Positions 35,438-44,143 of a DNA stretch of 44,349 nt are shown here, piece after piece. The notes beneath the pieces were generated by a model. It was not told the DNA's origin. It was given only the letters and a program-made list of their open reading frames with translations, and ran no database searches. The DNA is from Brevinema andersonii. GTDB taxonomy: Bacteria; Spirochaetota; Brevinematia; Brevinematales; Brevinemataceae. Numbering within the stretch: the first letter of the stretch is position 1; every line of letters begins with the position of its first letter. The DNA lies in assembly GCF_900112165.1 (NCBI RefSeq), contig NZ_FOKY01000007.1:1-44349 (forward strand), written 5' to 3'. A program made the position numbers and the translations under genes.

Positions 35438-35815
35438 ATGCCACACCGAATCACCAATAAAAACAACGTTATCGGCGAAAATTCTACCTTTGAAGGTACG
35501 ATTCAATTGCAGGGTGAATTACGTATTGATGGCACCTTTTTAGGCAACGATCTTAATACAGAACATATTACTGTCGGTAAATTGGGACGTGTTAAATCAA
35601 ATATTACCGCTTCCTCCATTGTTATTGAAGGAACCGTACTGGGAAATATTGTTGCTCATGTGCGTACAATGTTGCTACCTACAGCAAAAATTTTAGGCGA
35701 CATCACTTCACCAGAATTAATCATTCAAAACGGTGTAATGTGGGACGGACATTGTCATATCAGTATAAATCCTTCTGCAAACATAGCTAATGAGATTCAT
35801 AAATTATTTGAATAA
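35438..35815 (+). CDS. Bactofilin
   Basis: Bactofilins polymerise without nucleotides into cytoskeletal filaments on the membrane. ATG 35438 with TAGGAG upstream gives 125 aa. The core is the family's beta-helix of short repeats: NVIGENSTFEGTIQLQGELR, IDGTFLGN, LGRVKSNITASSIVIEGTVL, GNIVAHVRTMLLPTAKILGD. A short C-terminal tail follows. In spirochaetes and Helicobacter this family helps set cell shape and positions wall or motility machinery. Its stop overlaps the pdxA start by one base (TAATG). Confidence 0.93.
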   Translation: MPHRITNKNNVIGENSTFEGTIQLQGELRIDGTFLGNDLNTEHITVGKLGRVKSNITASSIVIEGTVLGNIVAHVRTMLLPTAKILGDITSPELIIQNGVMWDGHCHISINPSANIANEIHKLFE

Positions 35816-36735
35816 TGAGTAAAATCATTATTACTTTAGGAGATCCTAATGGCATTGGTCCTGAAATCACTTGTGATATGCTATCCCAATTAGTACCACA
35901 AGAATTAAAACGCATTGAAATAATTGGGGATCAATTTTCTTGTAATATAATTTCAAGATTATATCCTTCGTTAAAATATTACATTTCTGCTCATGATTTT
36001 ATTCCTGATTTTGGCAAAATATCTGCTTCAGCGGGAGCAATCGCATTTCAAAATCTTGAAATTGCTGTTTCCTTATTAAGGACAGGGCAATATTCTGGAC
36101 TCGTGACGGCACCTGTTTCTAAAGCTGCTATTGTTCTTGCCGGCAAAAAATTCACAGGCCATACAAATTATTTAGCAGAACAGTTTTGTTGTGAAACCGA
36201 AATGATTTTTTGGAGCGAGAATTGGTCTACTTTATTAGCAACTATACATATTCCGCTGTCTGAAGTCTCCTCTTCACTTACAGCATTACGTCTCACACAG
36301 GCTATTATTCATGCCCATTCTTTTGCTAAAATTTATCATTCTGAATCTCCTATCGTAGCAGTTGCTGGACTCAATCCTCACGCTGGCGAAAACGGAACTA
36401 TAGGATTAGAAGAACAAAATATTTTTATTCCGGTGACTCAAAAACTCCAAAATCAAGGATATAATATTCAAGGCCCGATTCCAGGAGATATTGTTTTCCG
36501 TAACGCCGAACAAGGAAAATATCATATAGTAGTTTCGCCTTATCATGATCAAGCATTAACAGCATTCAAACTGCTTCATTTTTATGATGGAGTGAATGTT
36601 ACTACAGGACTTCCGTTTATCCGCACTTCACCAGATCATGGAACCGCATTTGATATTGCGGGCAAAAACAAAGCAGATTCATCTGTAATGCTTCAGGCAC
36701 TTTTATTTGTTCTGAAAAAAGGTCATCATATCTAA
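35815..36735 (+). CDS. pdxA: 4-hydroxythreonine-4-phosphate dehydrogenase
   Basis: PdxA oxidises 4-phosphohydroxy-threonine in the deoxyxylulose-5-phosphate-dependent route to pyridoxal phosphate. The 306-aa protein has GDPNGIGPEI at the N-terminus, TAPVSKAA, and FTGHTNYLAEQF with a metal His. GLNPHAGENGTIGLEEQ, PGDIVF, SPYHDQAL (metal His), and PFIRTSPDHGTAFDIAGKNK also match. All key motifs are intact. A vitamin-biosynthesis enzyme inside a motility/envelope block is odd. No pdxJ is in the window. Confidence 0.95.
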   Translation: MSKIIITLGDPNGIGPEITCDMLSQLVPQELKRIEIIGDQFSCNIISRLYPSLKYYISAHDFIPDFGKISASAGAIAFQNLEIAVSLLRTGQYSGLVTAPVSKAAIVLAGKKFTGHTNYLAEQFCCETEMIFWSENWSTLLATIHIPLSEVSSSLTALRLTQAIIHAHSFAKIYHSESPIVAVAGLNPHAGENGTIGLEEQNIFIPVTQKLQNQGYNIQGPIPGDIVFRNAEQGKYHIVVSPYHDQALTAFKLLHFYDGVNVTTGLPFIRTSPDHGTAFDIAGKNKADSSVMLQALLFVLKKGHHI

Positions 36736-36791
36736 ATATTTTTCAAAAAAAATCCGATGTAAATATTATCATCTTAAAATAGGAGTGTTTC

Positions 36792-37196
36792 ATGCAAGGG
36801 CATCACGTTTACAAAACAAATGACATCGAAACCGCAAGCAGTATTAAATTAGTTGTCATGCTTTACAGTGGGGCTGTCCGTTTTACACAACTGGCTATTG
36901 ATGCCATTAATCAAAAAAACTACGAAAAAGCCAATGAAAATATCATTAAAACGCAAAATATTGTAGGAGAGTTATTGTCATCACTTAATTTTGAAGCAGG
37001 AGAAATTTCAAATACTTTATCACAATTATATTTATACATACACAGACGTCTTTTAGAAGCAAATCTTCAAAAAAAGAGTGATATTTTACAGGAAGTATCT
37101 GAAATCCTACAAAATTTAAAATCTGCTTGGGATGAATTATTAAATAAAGAAGAAAACAATACTCTTGAAATAAAAAATATCAATATTTCAGGATAA
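36792..37196 (+). CDS. fliS: Flagellin export chaperone FliS
   Basis: FliS binds flagellin in the cytoplasm and prevents early polymerisation. The 134-aa, all-helical protein shows the family pattern: KTNDIETASSIKLVVMLYSG near the start (the Tyr and hydrophobic groove), FTQLAIDAINQKNYEKANEN, then the LSSLNFEAGEISNTLSQLYL and YIHRRLLEANLQKKSDIL helices. AGGAG precedes ATG 36792. It shows that the organism makes flagella. Confidence 0.95.
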   Translation: MQGHHVYKTNDIETASSIKLVVMLYSGAVRFTQLAIDAINQKNYEKANENIIKTQNIVGELLSSLNFEAGEISNTLSQLYLYIHRRLLEANLQKKSDILQEVSEILQNLKSAWDELLNKEENNTLEIKNINISG

Positions 37197-37211
37197 GTTG
37201 AGGAAATTATT

Positions 37212-38447
37212 ATGTCTGAAAATTTACATGTGGAAATTTTTGATTTGGAAAAAGAAAATCTTGAAACTCCTATAGAAACACCGGATTTCCTTCAAGAAAA
37301 ACATTTTACTCCATTAGATCCAAATTTAGACAAGATTTTTAGTGATACACCTACAGAAAGTGAATTGGAAGAAAAATTTAATATTCAACCAGCTCCTGAG
37401 AATGAAGTCTCTCTTTTACCTAGACCTGAATTTTTAGAAAAAGAAGAAATTTCGGAATTGGATGCTTTTGCTCGATGGAATAATCATCATACATCTTCAT
37501 CCCTAGAAAATGAAGAGGTTACTAAATCGGACGGACTTATTCCATACCATAATAAAGACCATTTTTCTCTAAATTCTCATGAAAATGTGCTTAAGGAAAG
37601 CGAAGATATGTTAAATGAAATTTCTGATTTTTCAACACAAAACGATGAATTAGATGATATGCTTAATCAATTTGACATCGAAGTCAATCAACTAGAACAA
37701 AATCTCGAAGAACTAAAAGGTACATTAGCTTCTCTTAATCAAGGACTGCTGTCACCTATCTCTTCTTCAAATAATGATTTAGATCAGATTTTCGCAGATT
37801 TCGATAAAGAAGTTCATCAAACATTTCAGAATATTCCTCTAGAAGAAATTAGTATCTCTTATAAAAATAGTGAGCTGACTACTGAGGACAATGATGATTT
37901 TGAGCAACAGATCGAAAACATTATCTCTTCAGAAATAAATGATGATCAATTTTCAACTCCCATAACACCAGATATCTCAGATTATACTATAAATACATCT
38001 ACTTTAACACCACAAGATGAAATTGACTATTTAACTAATTTTATTCCTCAAGAATTAGAAGAAAATAAAATTTCTTTAAATCTATCAGAATTTAATAATA
38101 TTGCAATAGAAGAAGAAGAAGAAGAAGAAGAAGAAGAAGAAGAAGAAATAGTAAAGTATGAAAAAGAAGATTCAACACCAACAACTATTGAAATTGACGA
38201 TATTCACCCAACTGACATTATTCTTCCTCAAGAAAAAATTATTTCAGAAGACACTCTTACTTTATTAAACAACAGTATCCCTATGTCATCATCACCGTTT
38301 ACTACACTATCAAAGGAAGAATTTACAGCAGTTTTAAAAGAATTAGATACTTTACTTGAATTTTTACCAGATTCAAAAATAGAAGAACTTATTCACAAAG
38401 ATTTCTATCATTTATATATTCGTTTAATGGATGAGTTAGGAATATAA
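37212..38447 (+). CDS. Acidic low-complexity protein with a poly-glutamate tract
   Basis: The 411-aa product is highly acidic and rich in Asn, Ser and Glu, and has no signal or membrane segment. A helical part lies at about 145-180 (LDDMLNQFDIEVNQLEQNLE). A run of 13 Glu comes from a GAA/GAG-type repeat near 38108-38147. The C-terminal 45 residues are a conserved-looking helical unit (KELDTLLEFLPDSKIEELIH, DFYHLYIRLMDELGI) that may be an interaction domain. TGAGG lies before ATG 37212. It follows fliS by 15 bp. Function unknown. Confidence 0.75.
   Translation: MSENLHVEIFDLEKENLETPIETPDFLQEKHFTPLDPNLDKIFSDTPTESELEEKFNIQPAPENEVSLLPRPEFLEKEEISELDAFARWNNHHTSSSLENEEVTKSDGLIPYHNKDHFSLNSHENVLKESEDMLNEISDFSTQNDELDDMLNQFDIEVNQLEQNLEELKGTLASLNQGLLSPISSSNNDLDQIFADFDKEVHQTFQNIPLEEISISYKNSELTTEDNDDFEQQIENIISSEINDDQFSTPITPDISDYTINTSTLTPQDEIDYLTNFIPQELEENKISLNLSEFNNIAIEEEEEEEEEEEEEIVKYEKEDSTPTTIEIDDIHPTDIILPQEKIISEDTLTLLNNSIPMSSSPFTTLSKEEFTAVLKELDTLLEFLPDSKIEELIHKDFYHLYIRLMDELGI
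38108..38147 (+). repeat. GAA trinucleotide microsatellite
   Basis: A perfect run of about 13 GAA units in the acidic gene encodes poly-Glu. A triplet repeat changes protein length without shifting the frame, so copy number could vary between strains. Confidence 0.95.
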
Positions 38448-38448
38448 A

Positions 38449-38580
38449 ATGGGGCTTAAGAAAAAGTTAATTCAAGCCAAACATCAATTTTCAATTAAGA
38501 AAAATTCCTTAGAACATAAAGGATTACGCTATAAATTAGTCTATTTTCGGAAAATGGATACTAATTACCAAAATCAATAA
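38449..38580 (+). CDS. Predicted 43-aa basic peptide
   Basis: A short frame begins 2 bp after the stop of the acidic gene, with TAGGAATATAAA before ATG. The product (KKKLIQAKHQFSIKK in its first part) has about 11 Lys/Arg against two acidic residues. Its frame closes at TAA 38580, two bases before the convergent gene. A basic peptide made with a very acidic neighbour might bind it, but this is inference. It could also be a non-coding tail. Confidence 0.4.
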   Translation: MGLKKKLIQAKHQFSIKKNSLEHKGLRYKLVYFRKMDTNYQNQ

Positions 38581-38581
38581 T

Positions 38582-40078
38582 TTATTTTTTTCCTACTGAT
38601 GCTAATTTATGTATAGAAAACTGATTAAGCATAAATCCTTCAATATTATTTTGTACCACAACATTCTGATATGGATAGTACAAAGGAATTAAAGGTACAT
38701 CTTTATATATTTGCTCTTGTATAGTTTGATATAAACGCTTACGTTTTTGTGGGTTGAGTTCTTGTCGAGCAACATCTAACGTATTATCAACTATAGAATT
38801 AGAATAAAAAGTAAAATTCCCTTTTGGGCCGAAACTAGACGAATGTAATAAAGGATAAATTCCTAAATCTGCATCTGCTGGTACACTGGTCCATCCTAAC
38901 AAAAATAACTCTGAATCTCCATTTTTGATTGCTTCCAAATATTTACCCCACTCATAAATATCAACAGTGACATTAAAACCTAATTCATAGAGATTAGCCT
39001 GAATAACTTCTGCAATTTTCTGCCTCAATCCTTCTGTAGTCCATAAGGTAATTTTTACATTTTCAGAAATATTGGCTTCTTTGAGAAGCTTTTTTGCTAA
39101 AGCCACATCTCGTTCACGTTGAGGTAATCCATCATAATAACCTACAACAGAATTTTGAATTACAGAAGAAGCAATATCACCTGCTCCAAATAATATAGCA
39201 TTAATAATGCCTTGATAATCTAAACTGGATGCAACCGCATTACGGATTTTTTCATTTTTCCACATAGGATTTCGTGATTTTCCAACATTAATACCTAAAT
39301 ATTCAATACGAGGCAATGCCATTTCTAAAAAAGTCAGCTGTTGATTTTGTTTTAATCTTTCACGATCACTACCATCAATATCATAGGCAATATCAACTTC
39401 ACCTGTTTCTATCGCAATAGAGCGTGCTGATGAATCCGCAACAAGTAGAAATTTTAATGTTTGAACATTAGCAGGAGTCCCCCAATAATCATTAAATTTG
39501 TGAAAAATAATATTTTGACCCCTATTCCAATGCGAGAACATAAAAGGTCCCGTACCTACATGTTCTGAATTGGCATTTTGACTTTCCACAACTTTCTTAT
39601 TGACAATAATCATACCAGCATGCGTCAGTAGTGCTAAAGCAAATGCTGTAGGATCTTTTAAGATTATTTTTACTTTCAAATCATTAATAGCAGTAGCAGA
39701 TTTAATAGGTCCGAAAAGTGTTTGAAATGCAGGTGAAGATATCACCGTATTAATACTATAAGCAACATCTTCAGCTGTCAATATACTACCGTTATGAAAT
39801 CTAACATCCGGTCTGATATCTATCTCAAGTTCAGTAGGAGTAACATAACGCCAATCAGTCGCTAATACAGGAATAATATTCCCATCTTTATCCATATCAA
39901 AAAGCCGTTCAAACATTTGATTCATAATTCTATGAGTATGCGTATCATTTGATTGATAAGGTACTAAAGAAACCGCTTCCACAGGTACAGCAACAGTAAT
40001 TTGGCCACTATTGGTTGCACTGCCGCAAGAAATAAAAATAAAAAATGCCGCCAGGCTATAAAACAATTTCTTTTTCAT
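38582..40078 (-). CDS. Family 5 solute-binding lipoprotein (peptide/nickel-type ABC importer)
   Basis: The 498-aa protein begins with a lipoprotein signal whose lipobox is FISC (Cys about residue 18). The family pattern is clear: TVAVPVEAVSLVPYQSND, the conserved DWRYVTPTELEIDIRPDVRF (typically KP.V.WHDG), FHNGSILTAEDVAYSINTVI, and VGTGPFMFSHWNRGQNIIFH. Later LLLGWTSVPADADLGIYPLL and VPLIPLYYPYQNVVVQNNIE follow. No permease or ATPase is adjacent, so it is an orphan subunit that must serve a transporter encoded elsewhere. The substrate (oligopeptide or other) cannot be set. Confidence 0.93.
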   Translation of the reverse strand: MKKKLFYSLAAFFIFISCGSATNSGQITVAVPVEAVSLVPYQSNDTHTHRIMNQMFERLFDMDKDGNIIPVLATDWRYVTPTELEIDIRPDVRFHNGSILTAEDVAYSINTVISSPAFQTLFGPIKSATAINDLKVKIILKDPTAFALALLTHAGMIIVNKKVVESQNANSEHVGTGPFMFSHWNRGQNIIFHKFNDYWGTPANVQTLKFLLVADSSARSIAIETGEVDIAYDIDGSDRERLKQNQQLTFLEMALPRIEYLGINVGKSRNPMWKNEKIRNAVASSLDYQGIINAILFGAGDIASSVIQNSVVGYYDGLPQRERDVALAKKLLKEANISENVKITLWTTEGLRQKIAEVIQANLYELGFNVTVDIYEWGKYLEAIKNGDSELFLLGWTSVPADADLGIYPLLHSSSFGPKGNFTFYSNSIVDNTLDVARQELNPQKRKRLYQTIQEQIYKDVPLIPLYYPYQNVVVQNNIEGFMLNQFSIHKLASVGKK

Positions 40079-40156
40079 GTCTGCCTCCTACATAGACCTT
40101 TACATTATAAAAGAAAAAAAAGACATTGTCAAATATAAAGTCTTTATTTAATATAT

Positions 40157-40184
40157 TTGCATTTTCATATAAACATAGTATAAT
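40157..40184 (+). promoter_or_regulatory. Promoter of the symporter-flavoprotein pair
   Basis: TTGCAT (40157-40162) and TATAAT (40179-40184) are 16 bp apart, 29 bp upstream of ATG 40214, which has AAGGAG. Confidence 0.6.
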
Positions 40185-40213
40185 TTAAACATATCTAATC
40201 TAAGGAGAAAGCA

Positions 40214-41623
40214 ATGTTTCAAAACCCGTTTTTTAGAGACTTTTTAGCTCTATCAGAACCAATGGCTGCTTTATCATTAATTTTATTAATAGCATGTTTT
40301 TTTATTATAAAAGTGTTAGAAAATAAAAAAATCGATTTTTCTATCCGGATGTTTGTAGGCTTGATCATTGGGATTATTTTAGGGCTCGGAATCCAAGCTA
40401 TTTCAGGATTTCCAACACCTGAAACAATAAAATCGAGCCTTTGGATTCAACAATGTATATCTTGGTATTCATTATTTGGGACTGCATTTGTTAGTTTTAT
40501 CAGAATGTTGGTTATTCCCATCATTCTTGCATCAATGATCCGTGTTATCCTCAATTTACAGAGCAGTATCGATATTAAAGCATTAATTAATCACGCTTTG
40601 TTTTGGTTGTTATTTACTACAGGAATCGCAGCAATTGTTGGTATCATTTTATCATCTATCGTCGATCTCGGAGCTGATATTGCTGTCAAAGAAAGTACAA
40701 GAGCTGCTCGTGAAGTCACTAATATTGTTGGTGTATTGCTCGGTTTAATTCCCTCAAACACTGTTGCTGCAATGGTTAACGAAAATATCGTCGGTGTTGT
40801 TATTTTTGCATCATTCATTGGGTTTTCTGCACGTATTATGTCCAGCAAAGAAAAATATCAGGCTGTTATGAAAGTGTTCAACGACCTAATCGAAGCTATC
40901 TATAGAATTGTTATGTCCATGGCTATGACTATCATTAAATTTATGCCTTATGCAGTTATTGCTTTGATAGCCCAGACACTTATTTCCAATGGTATGTCCG
41001 CTATCAGAGAAGCTATGACATTTATTATTTTAGTATATATTGCATCAGCAATTATGATTATTGTTTATATGGTTATTATCTTAGTACACGGACTCAATCC
41101 CATAACATTCGTCAAAAAATCAATGAACGCATGGTTGATGGCATTTTCAAGCCGTTCATCTATAGGCTCCCTACCAATGACTATTTCAACTCTAGAAGAA
41201 AAATTAGGAGTCAACACAGGAACTGCCAATTTCGTAGCATCTCTCGGATCAACAGTAGGCATGAATGGTTGTGCAGGTTATTTTCCAGCAATGGTAGCAA
41301 TGTTGGTAGCACGCATGACAGGGACACCTATTGATTTAAATTTTATGATTATGGTGGTTATGGTAGCAATATTAGGTTCTTTAGGTATAGCAGGTATTCC
41401 AGGTAGCGCGACTATGGCAGCATCAATTATGCTTTCTGGAATTGGTTTGAGCCAGCATTTTAACTTATTGGCTATTGTTTTAGCAATTGATCCCATCATT
41501 GATATGGCACGGACAATGGTCAACGTTGCTGGAGCAATGACCTCTGCTGTTAGTACCGATAAAGAATTAAACACTCTTGATATCAAGAAATACAATTCTA
41601 GTGAAAATCAAGAAAATATCTAA
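40214..41623 (+). CDS. Dicarboxylate/amino acid:cation symporter, cystine-type (TcyP-like)
   Basis: The 469-aa DAACS-family carrier has about eight to nine membrane segments and re-entrant loops. Features are SFIRMLVIPIILASMIRVIL near 95-115 and the AFSSRSSIGSLPMTISTLEE loop (substrate-binding serine-rich hairpin), followed by GSTVGMNGCAGYFPAMVAML. The ILGSLGIAGIPGSATMAASI and MARTMVNVAGAM motifs come last. The MNG-CAG pattern and long N-terminus recall TcyP cystine importers over glutamate carriers. AAGGAG lies before the start. It shares a transcript with the CoA-disulfide-reductase-like gene 14 bp downstream. Confidence 0.87.
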   Translation: MFQNPFFRDFLALSEPMAALSLILLIACFFIIKVLENKKIDFSIRMFVGLIIGIILGLGIQAISGFPTPETIKSSLWIQQCISWYSLFGTAFVSFIRMLVIPIILASMIRVILNLQSSIDIKALINHALFWLLFTTGIAAIVGIILSSIVDLGADIAVKESTRAAREVTNIVGVLLGLIPSNTVAAMVNENIVGVVIFASFIGFSARIMSSKEKYQAVMKVFNDLIEAIYRIVMSMAMTIIKFMPYAVIALIAQTLISNGMSAIREAMTFIILVYIASAIMIIVYMVIILVHGLNPITFVKKSMNAWLMAFSSRSSIGSLPMTISTLEEKLGVNTGTANFVASLGSTVGMNGCAGYFPAMVAMLVARMTGTPIDLNFMIMVVMVAILGSLGIAGIPGSATMAASIMLSGIGLSQHFNLLAIVLAIDPIIDMARTMVNVAGAMTSAVSTDKELNTLDIKKYNSSENQENI

Positions 41624-41637
41624 TCAAAGAGGGAAAT

Positions 41638-42966
41638 ATGAATATAATAATTGCTGGGGGTAATGCTGCAGGAATGTCAGCAGCTTCACGTTTAAGAAAA
41701 AACCTCCCCAACGCTAATATTATTGTGTTGGAAAAAGGAAATTTGGTATCCTTTGGAGCTTGTGGGCTGCCGTATTTTGTTGCAAGCGAATTTGACGACC
41801 AAAACGAAATGATCGCTCGTCCTTTAGAAGCATTTCAAAAAATAAATATTGATGTACGCTTATTTCACGAAGCAATTTCTCTGGATCCTCAAGCAAACAC
41901 CATATCAGCCAAAAACACACAAACTCAGGAGATGATCACTTTACCTTATGATAAACTTCTTATTTCCACAGGAGCTGCTCCTTTTATTCCAAACATAGAA
42001 GGTATTAATTTGGAGGGGGTTCATACATTAACTAAAATGGAAGACGGTGCAGCATTGCGTACAGCTCTTCCAAATGTAGAAAAAGTTGTAATTATCGGTG
42101 GAGGATTTATTGGTTTGGAAACAGCAGAAGCTATGTTGCATCAAGGAAAAGAGGTAACCATTATTGAATTGGATTCGCGAGTGAGCAGTCGAGTATTCGA
42201 TCCTGAAATTACCGAACATTTGGAAAACACCATCCGAAAACATGGCGTTAATCTTAGATTAGAAGAAAAAGTAATAAAATTCAGTGGCAAGAAAAAAATC
42301 CAATTTGTCCATACAAATACAAACACTTATGCTGCAGATCTTGTAATTATTGCTGCAGGTTTTAGTCCAGCAACCAAATGGTGTCAAAATATTGGTTTGG
42401 AAATGCTTCCCAATGGTGCAATTATCATTGATGACCAAGCAAAAACAAATATTAAAGGAATCTATGCAGCAGGAGACTGCGCAACTATAAAACATTGTGT
42501 ACTTAATCAGCAACGTTATATTCCTTTAGCAACAAGTGCAAATAAATTAGGACGATGCTTAGGGGATATTTTAGCAGGGAAAAATATAAAATTCCAAGGC
42601 ACGCTTGGGTCTTCAGCGCTACGTTTTATGGATTTCGAAGCAGGACGTACGGGTATCAGCGAACATGAAGCACAGAGTGCTGGATATAATTACAGTACCA
42701 ATACTATTCAAGATTTCAACCATACCAGCTATATACCCGGTAAAACTCCTCTATATATTAAATTGATTTATGATAATAATAGTCGGATTTTGTTAGGAGG
42801 ACAAATATGTGGTCCTCAAGATGCCGTTTTAAGAGTAGATGCATTAGCAGCAGCTATCTTCAAAAAAATGACGGTTGATGAATTAGGTATGTTAGATTTT
42901 ATTTATGCGCCACCATTTGCACGAACTTGGGAAGCACTTAATATAGCAGGCAATACATCAAAATAA
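41638..42966 (+). CDS. CoA-disulfide reductase/NADH oxidase-type flavoprotein
   Basis: The 442-aa FAD/NAD(P)H enzyme belongs to the pyridine nucleotide-disulfide family with one active-site Cys. IIIAGGNAAGMSAASRLRK binds FAD, SFGACGLPYFV holds the catalytic Cys42, and VVIIGGGFIGLETAEAM binds NAD(P)H. GIYAAGDCA binds FAD, and the C-terminal dimer domain ends LDFIYAPPFARTWEALN. It could reduce CoA disulfide, cystine-derived persulfides or oxygen; sequence alone does not decide. The pairing with a cystine-type symporter suggests thiol or redox balance. AGAGGG precedes ATG 41638. Confidence 0.9.
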   Translation: MNIIIAGGNAAGMSAASRLRKNLPNANIIVLEKGNLVSFGACGLPYFVASEFDDQNEMIARPLEAFQKINIDVRLFHEAISLDPQANTISAKNTQTQEMITLPYDKLLISTGAAPFIPNIEGINLEGVHTLTKMEDGAALRTALPNVEKVVIIGGGFIGLETAEAMLHQGKEVTIIELDSRVSSRVFDPEITEHLENTIRKHGVNLRLEEKVIKFSGKKKIQFVHTNTNTYAADLVIIAAGFSPATKWCQNIGLEMLPNGAIIIDDQAKTNIKGIYAAGDCATIKHCVLNQQRYIPLATSANKLGRCLGDILAGKNIKFQGTLGSSALRFMDFEAGRTGISEHEAQSAGYNYSTNTIQDFNHTSYIPGKTPLYIKLIYDNNSRILLGGQICGPQDAVLRVDALAAAIFKKMTVDELGMLDFIYAPPFARTWEALNIAGNTSK

Positions 42967-42994
42967 AAACTCCCCGAAATGGGGAGTTTTTATT
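42967..42994. terminator. Terminator after the flavoprotein gene
   Basis: AAAAACTCCCC pairs with GGGGAGTTTTT around GAAAT and is followed by a T-rich run. The mirrored A/T flanks let it work for the convergent DUF2147 remnant too. Confidence 0.88.
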
Positions 42995-43534
42995 ATTTTT
43001 TATGTTTTTTTACAGTAGAAAGCAAAGAAATTAATGTACTTTTTGACTTTCTTAATTCATCAAACTTAGAAGTATTTGCCAACCGAGACCATTCCTGTGT
43101 AACACCAAAAACTCCAGCTTTATCTATAGTAGATCTTAAAATTAATTTCTTTTTGTCATCTGATAGCTTAGTGCGGTTATAGAAATATTTTCCGTCTTTT
43201 GGTCGGTAAATTTCACCATTCGTCCATTCTCTTTGCCATCAAATACAAGCTCATACAGAAAAATCACATCACTAATATTACGATCTCTTAGTGCAGGATC
43301 AGGATTTTGAGCATCTTTCTGATTATTTACAGATCCATCGAGATATGCATAACCATAGCCATAAAACTTGCCGTTATGTTCGAAAATTTCTACAACAGTA
43401 TCTAAATTATGCCCGCTTTCTTTATCGGAGGGCATCACCCACGATCCTAAAATATCTTCTGCTTTAACTTGCGACCAACTGTCAATTGTTGATGTCAAGA
43501 TGGTCAAAAAACTGAAAACCAATATTTTTTTCAT
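42993..43534 (-). pseudogene. Frameshifted DUF2147 secreted protein
   Basis: ATG 43534 with AAGGAG opens a signal peptide (KKILVFSFLTILTSTIDSWS). DUF2147 landmarks follow: ILGSWVMPSDKESGH, TVVEIFEHNGKFYGYGYAYL and DAQNPDPALRDRNI. After ENGRMVKFTDQ the frame drifts to a stop at 43142. Adding one base near 43197-43200 restores the family's DPKDGKYFYNRTKL, then FGVTQEWSRL, and continues to TAA 42993 (about 181 aa). The open reading frame alone would encode 130 aa without the conserved C-terminal barrel strands. Either a real pseudogene or a one-base sequence error. Confidence 0.75.
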
Positions 43535-43557
43535 TCTTTTCTCCTTATATTTAAGTT

Positions 43558-44071
43558 TTAATTAAATTTCCATTTTATACCTGTATCTATTTGTATAGCA
43601 AAATGTTGCTTAAGATAACGATCTACCAGCCATGTACCTACTTGCCCACGGAAATATGGAATAAGTGACGGATACTTCTTGGGAAGCTTTTTCCTATGAA
43701 AAAGCTCCAAATATTCCTGCTCTAACGAGTCTTCCTGAGGACAAAGTGTGTTCCAACAACGAAACTACAGCAAATGACATCCCTCTACCGGTCAAACTGT
43801 ATCCTAACTTGATATCATGACGGAAAAAAAAGTCACGAGCTTTTAAGATAACAGACTCTCTGTTATGGAAATAGTACTTGCTAGGATCAAGACCAATGCT
43901 GTTAAAATAATATATTGAAGGTCTGTATATTAAAGCCAGCATTCCTCGCCCTGCAGGTCCTCCAAAAGTAAATTCAGGAGAAATTTCTACAATTAAATTG
44001 TGAAATCGTTGGAAAGCTGGTTTTAATATCATAGGATTCAAGCCTGTTGTTATGTAAAGTTTAGTATGAGA
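43558..44071 (-). pseudogene. Truncated, frameshifted outer-membrane-type protein relic
   Basis: The frame from about 44071 lacks a signal peptide and gives beta-rich sequence (IVEISPEFTFGGPAGRGMLA, FFFRHDIKLGYSLTGRGMSF). Near 43737 the frame changes: adding one T to a three-T run after EHT restores CPQEDSLEQEYLELFHRKKL, then FRGQVGTWLVDRYLKQHFAI and a final strand GIKWKFN to TAA 43558. The 5' end runs into tandem repeats, so the start is lost or scrambled. It lies 24 bp upstream of DUF2147 on the same strand. A related intact protein must be identified elsewhere to name the family. Confidence 0.6.
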
Positions 44072-44099
44072 TTATTTAAAGTTTAGTTTGAGACTTAAA
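44056..44099 (+). repeat. Two-copy 22-bp tandem repeat
   Basis: AAAGTTTAGTATGAGATTAT (44056 on) is followed directly by AAAGTTTAGTTTGAGACTTA, two 22-bp copies that differ at a few positions. It marks the point where the outer-membrane relic loses its reading frame. Confidence 0.8.
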
Positions 44100-44143
44100 G
44101 GATATAATATATAACAGTATTAGGAGGAAAAAACAAGACAAAA

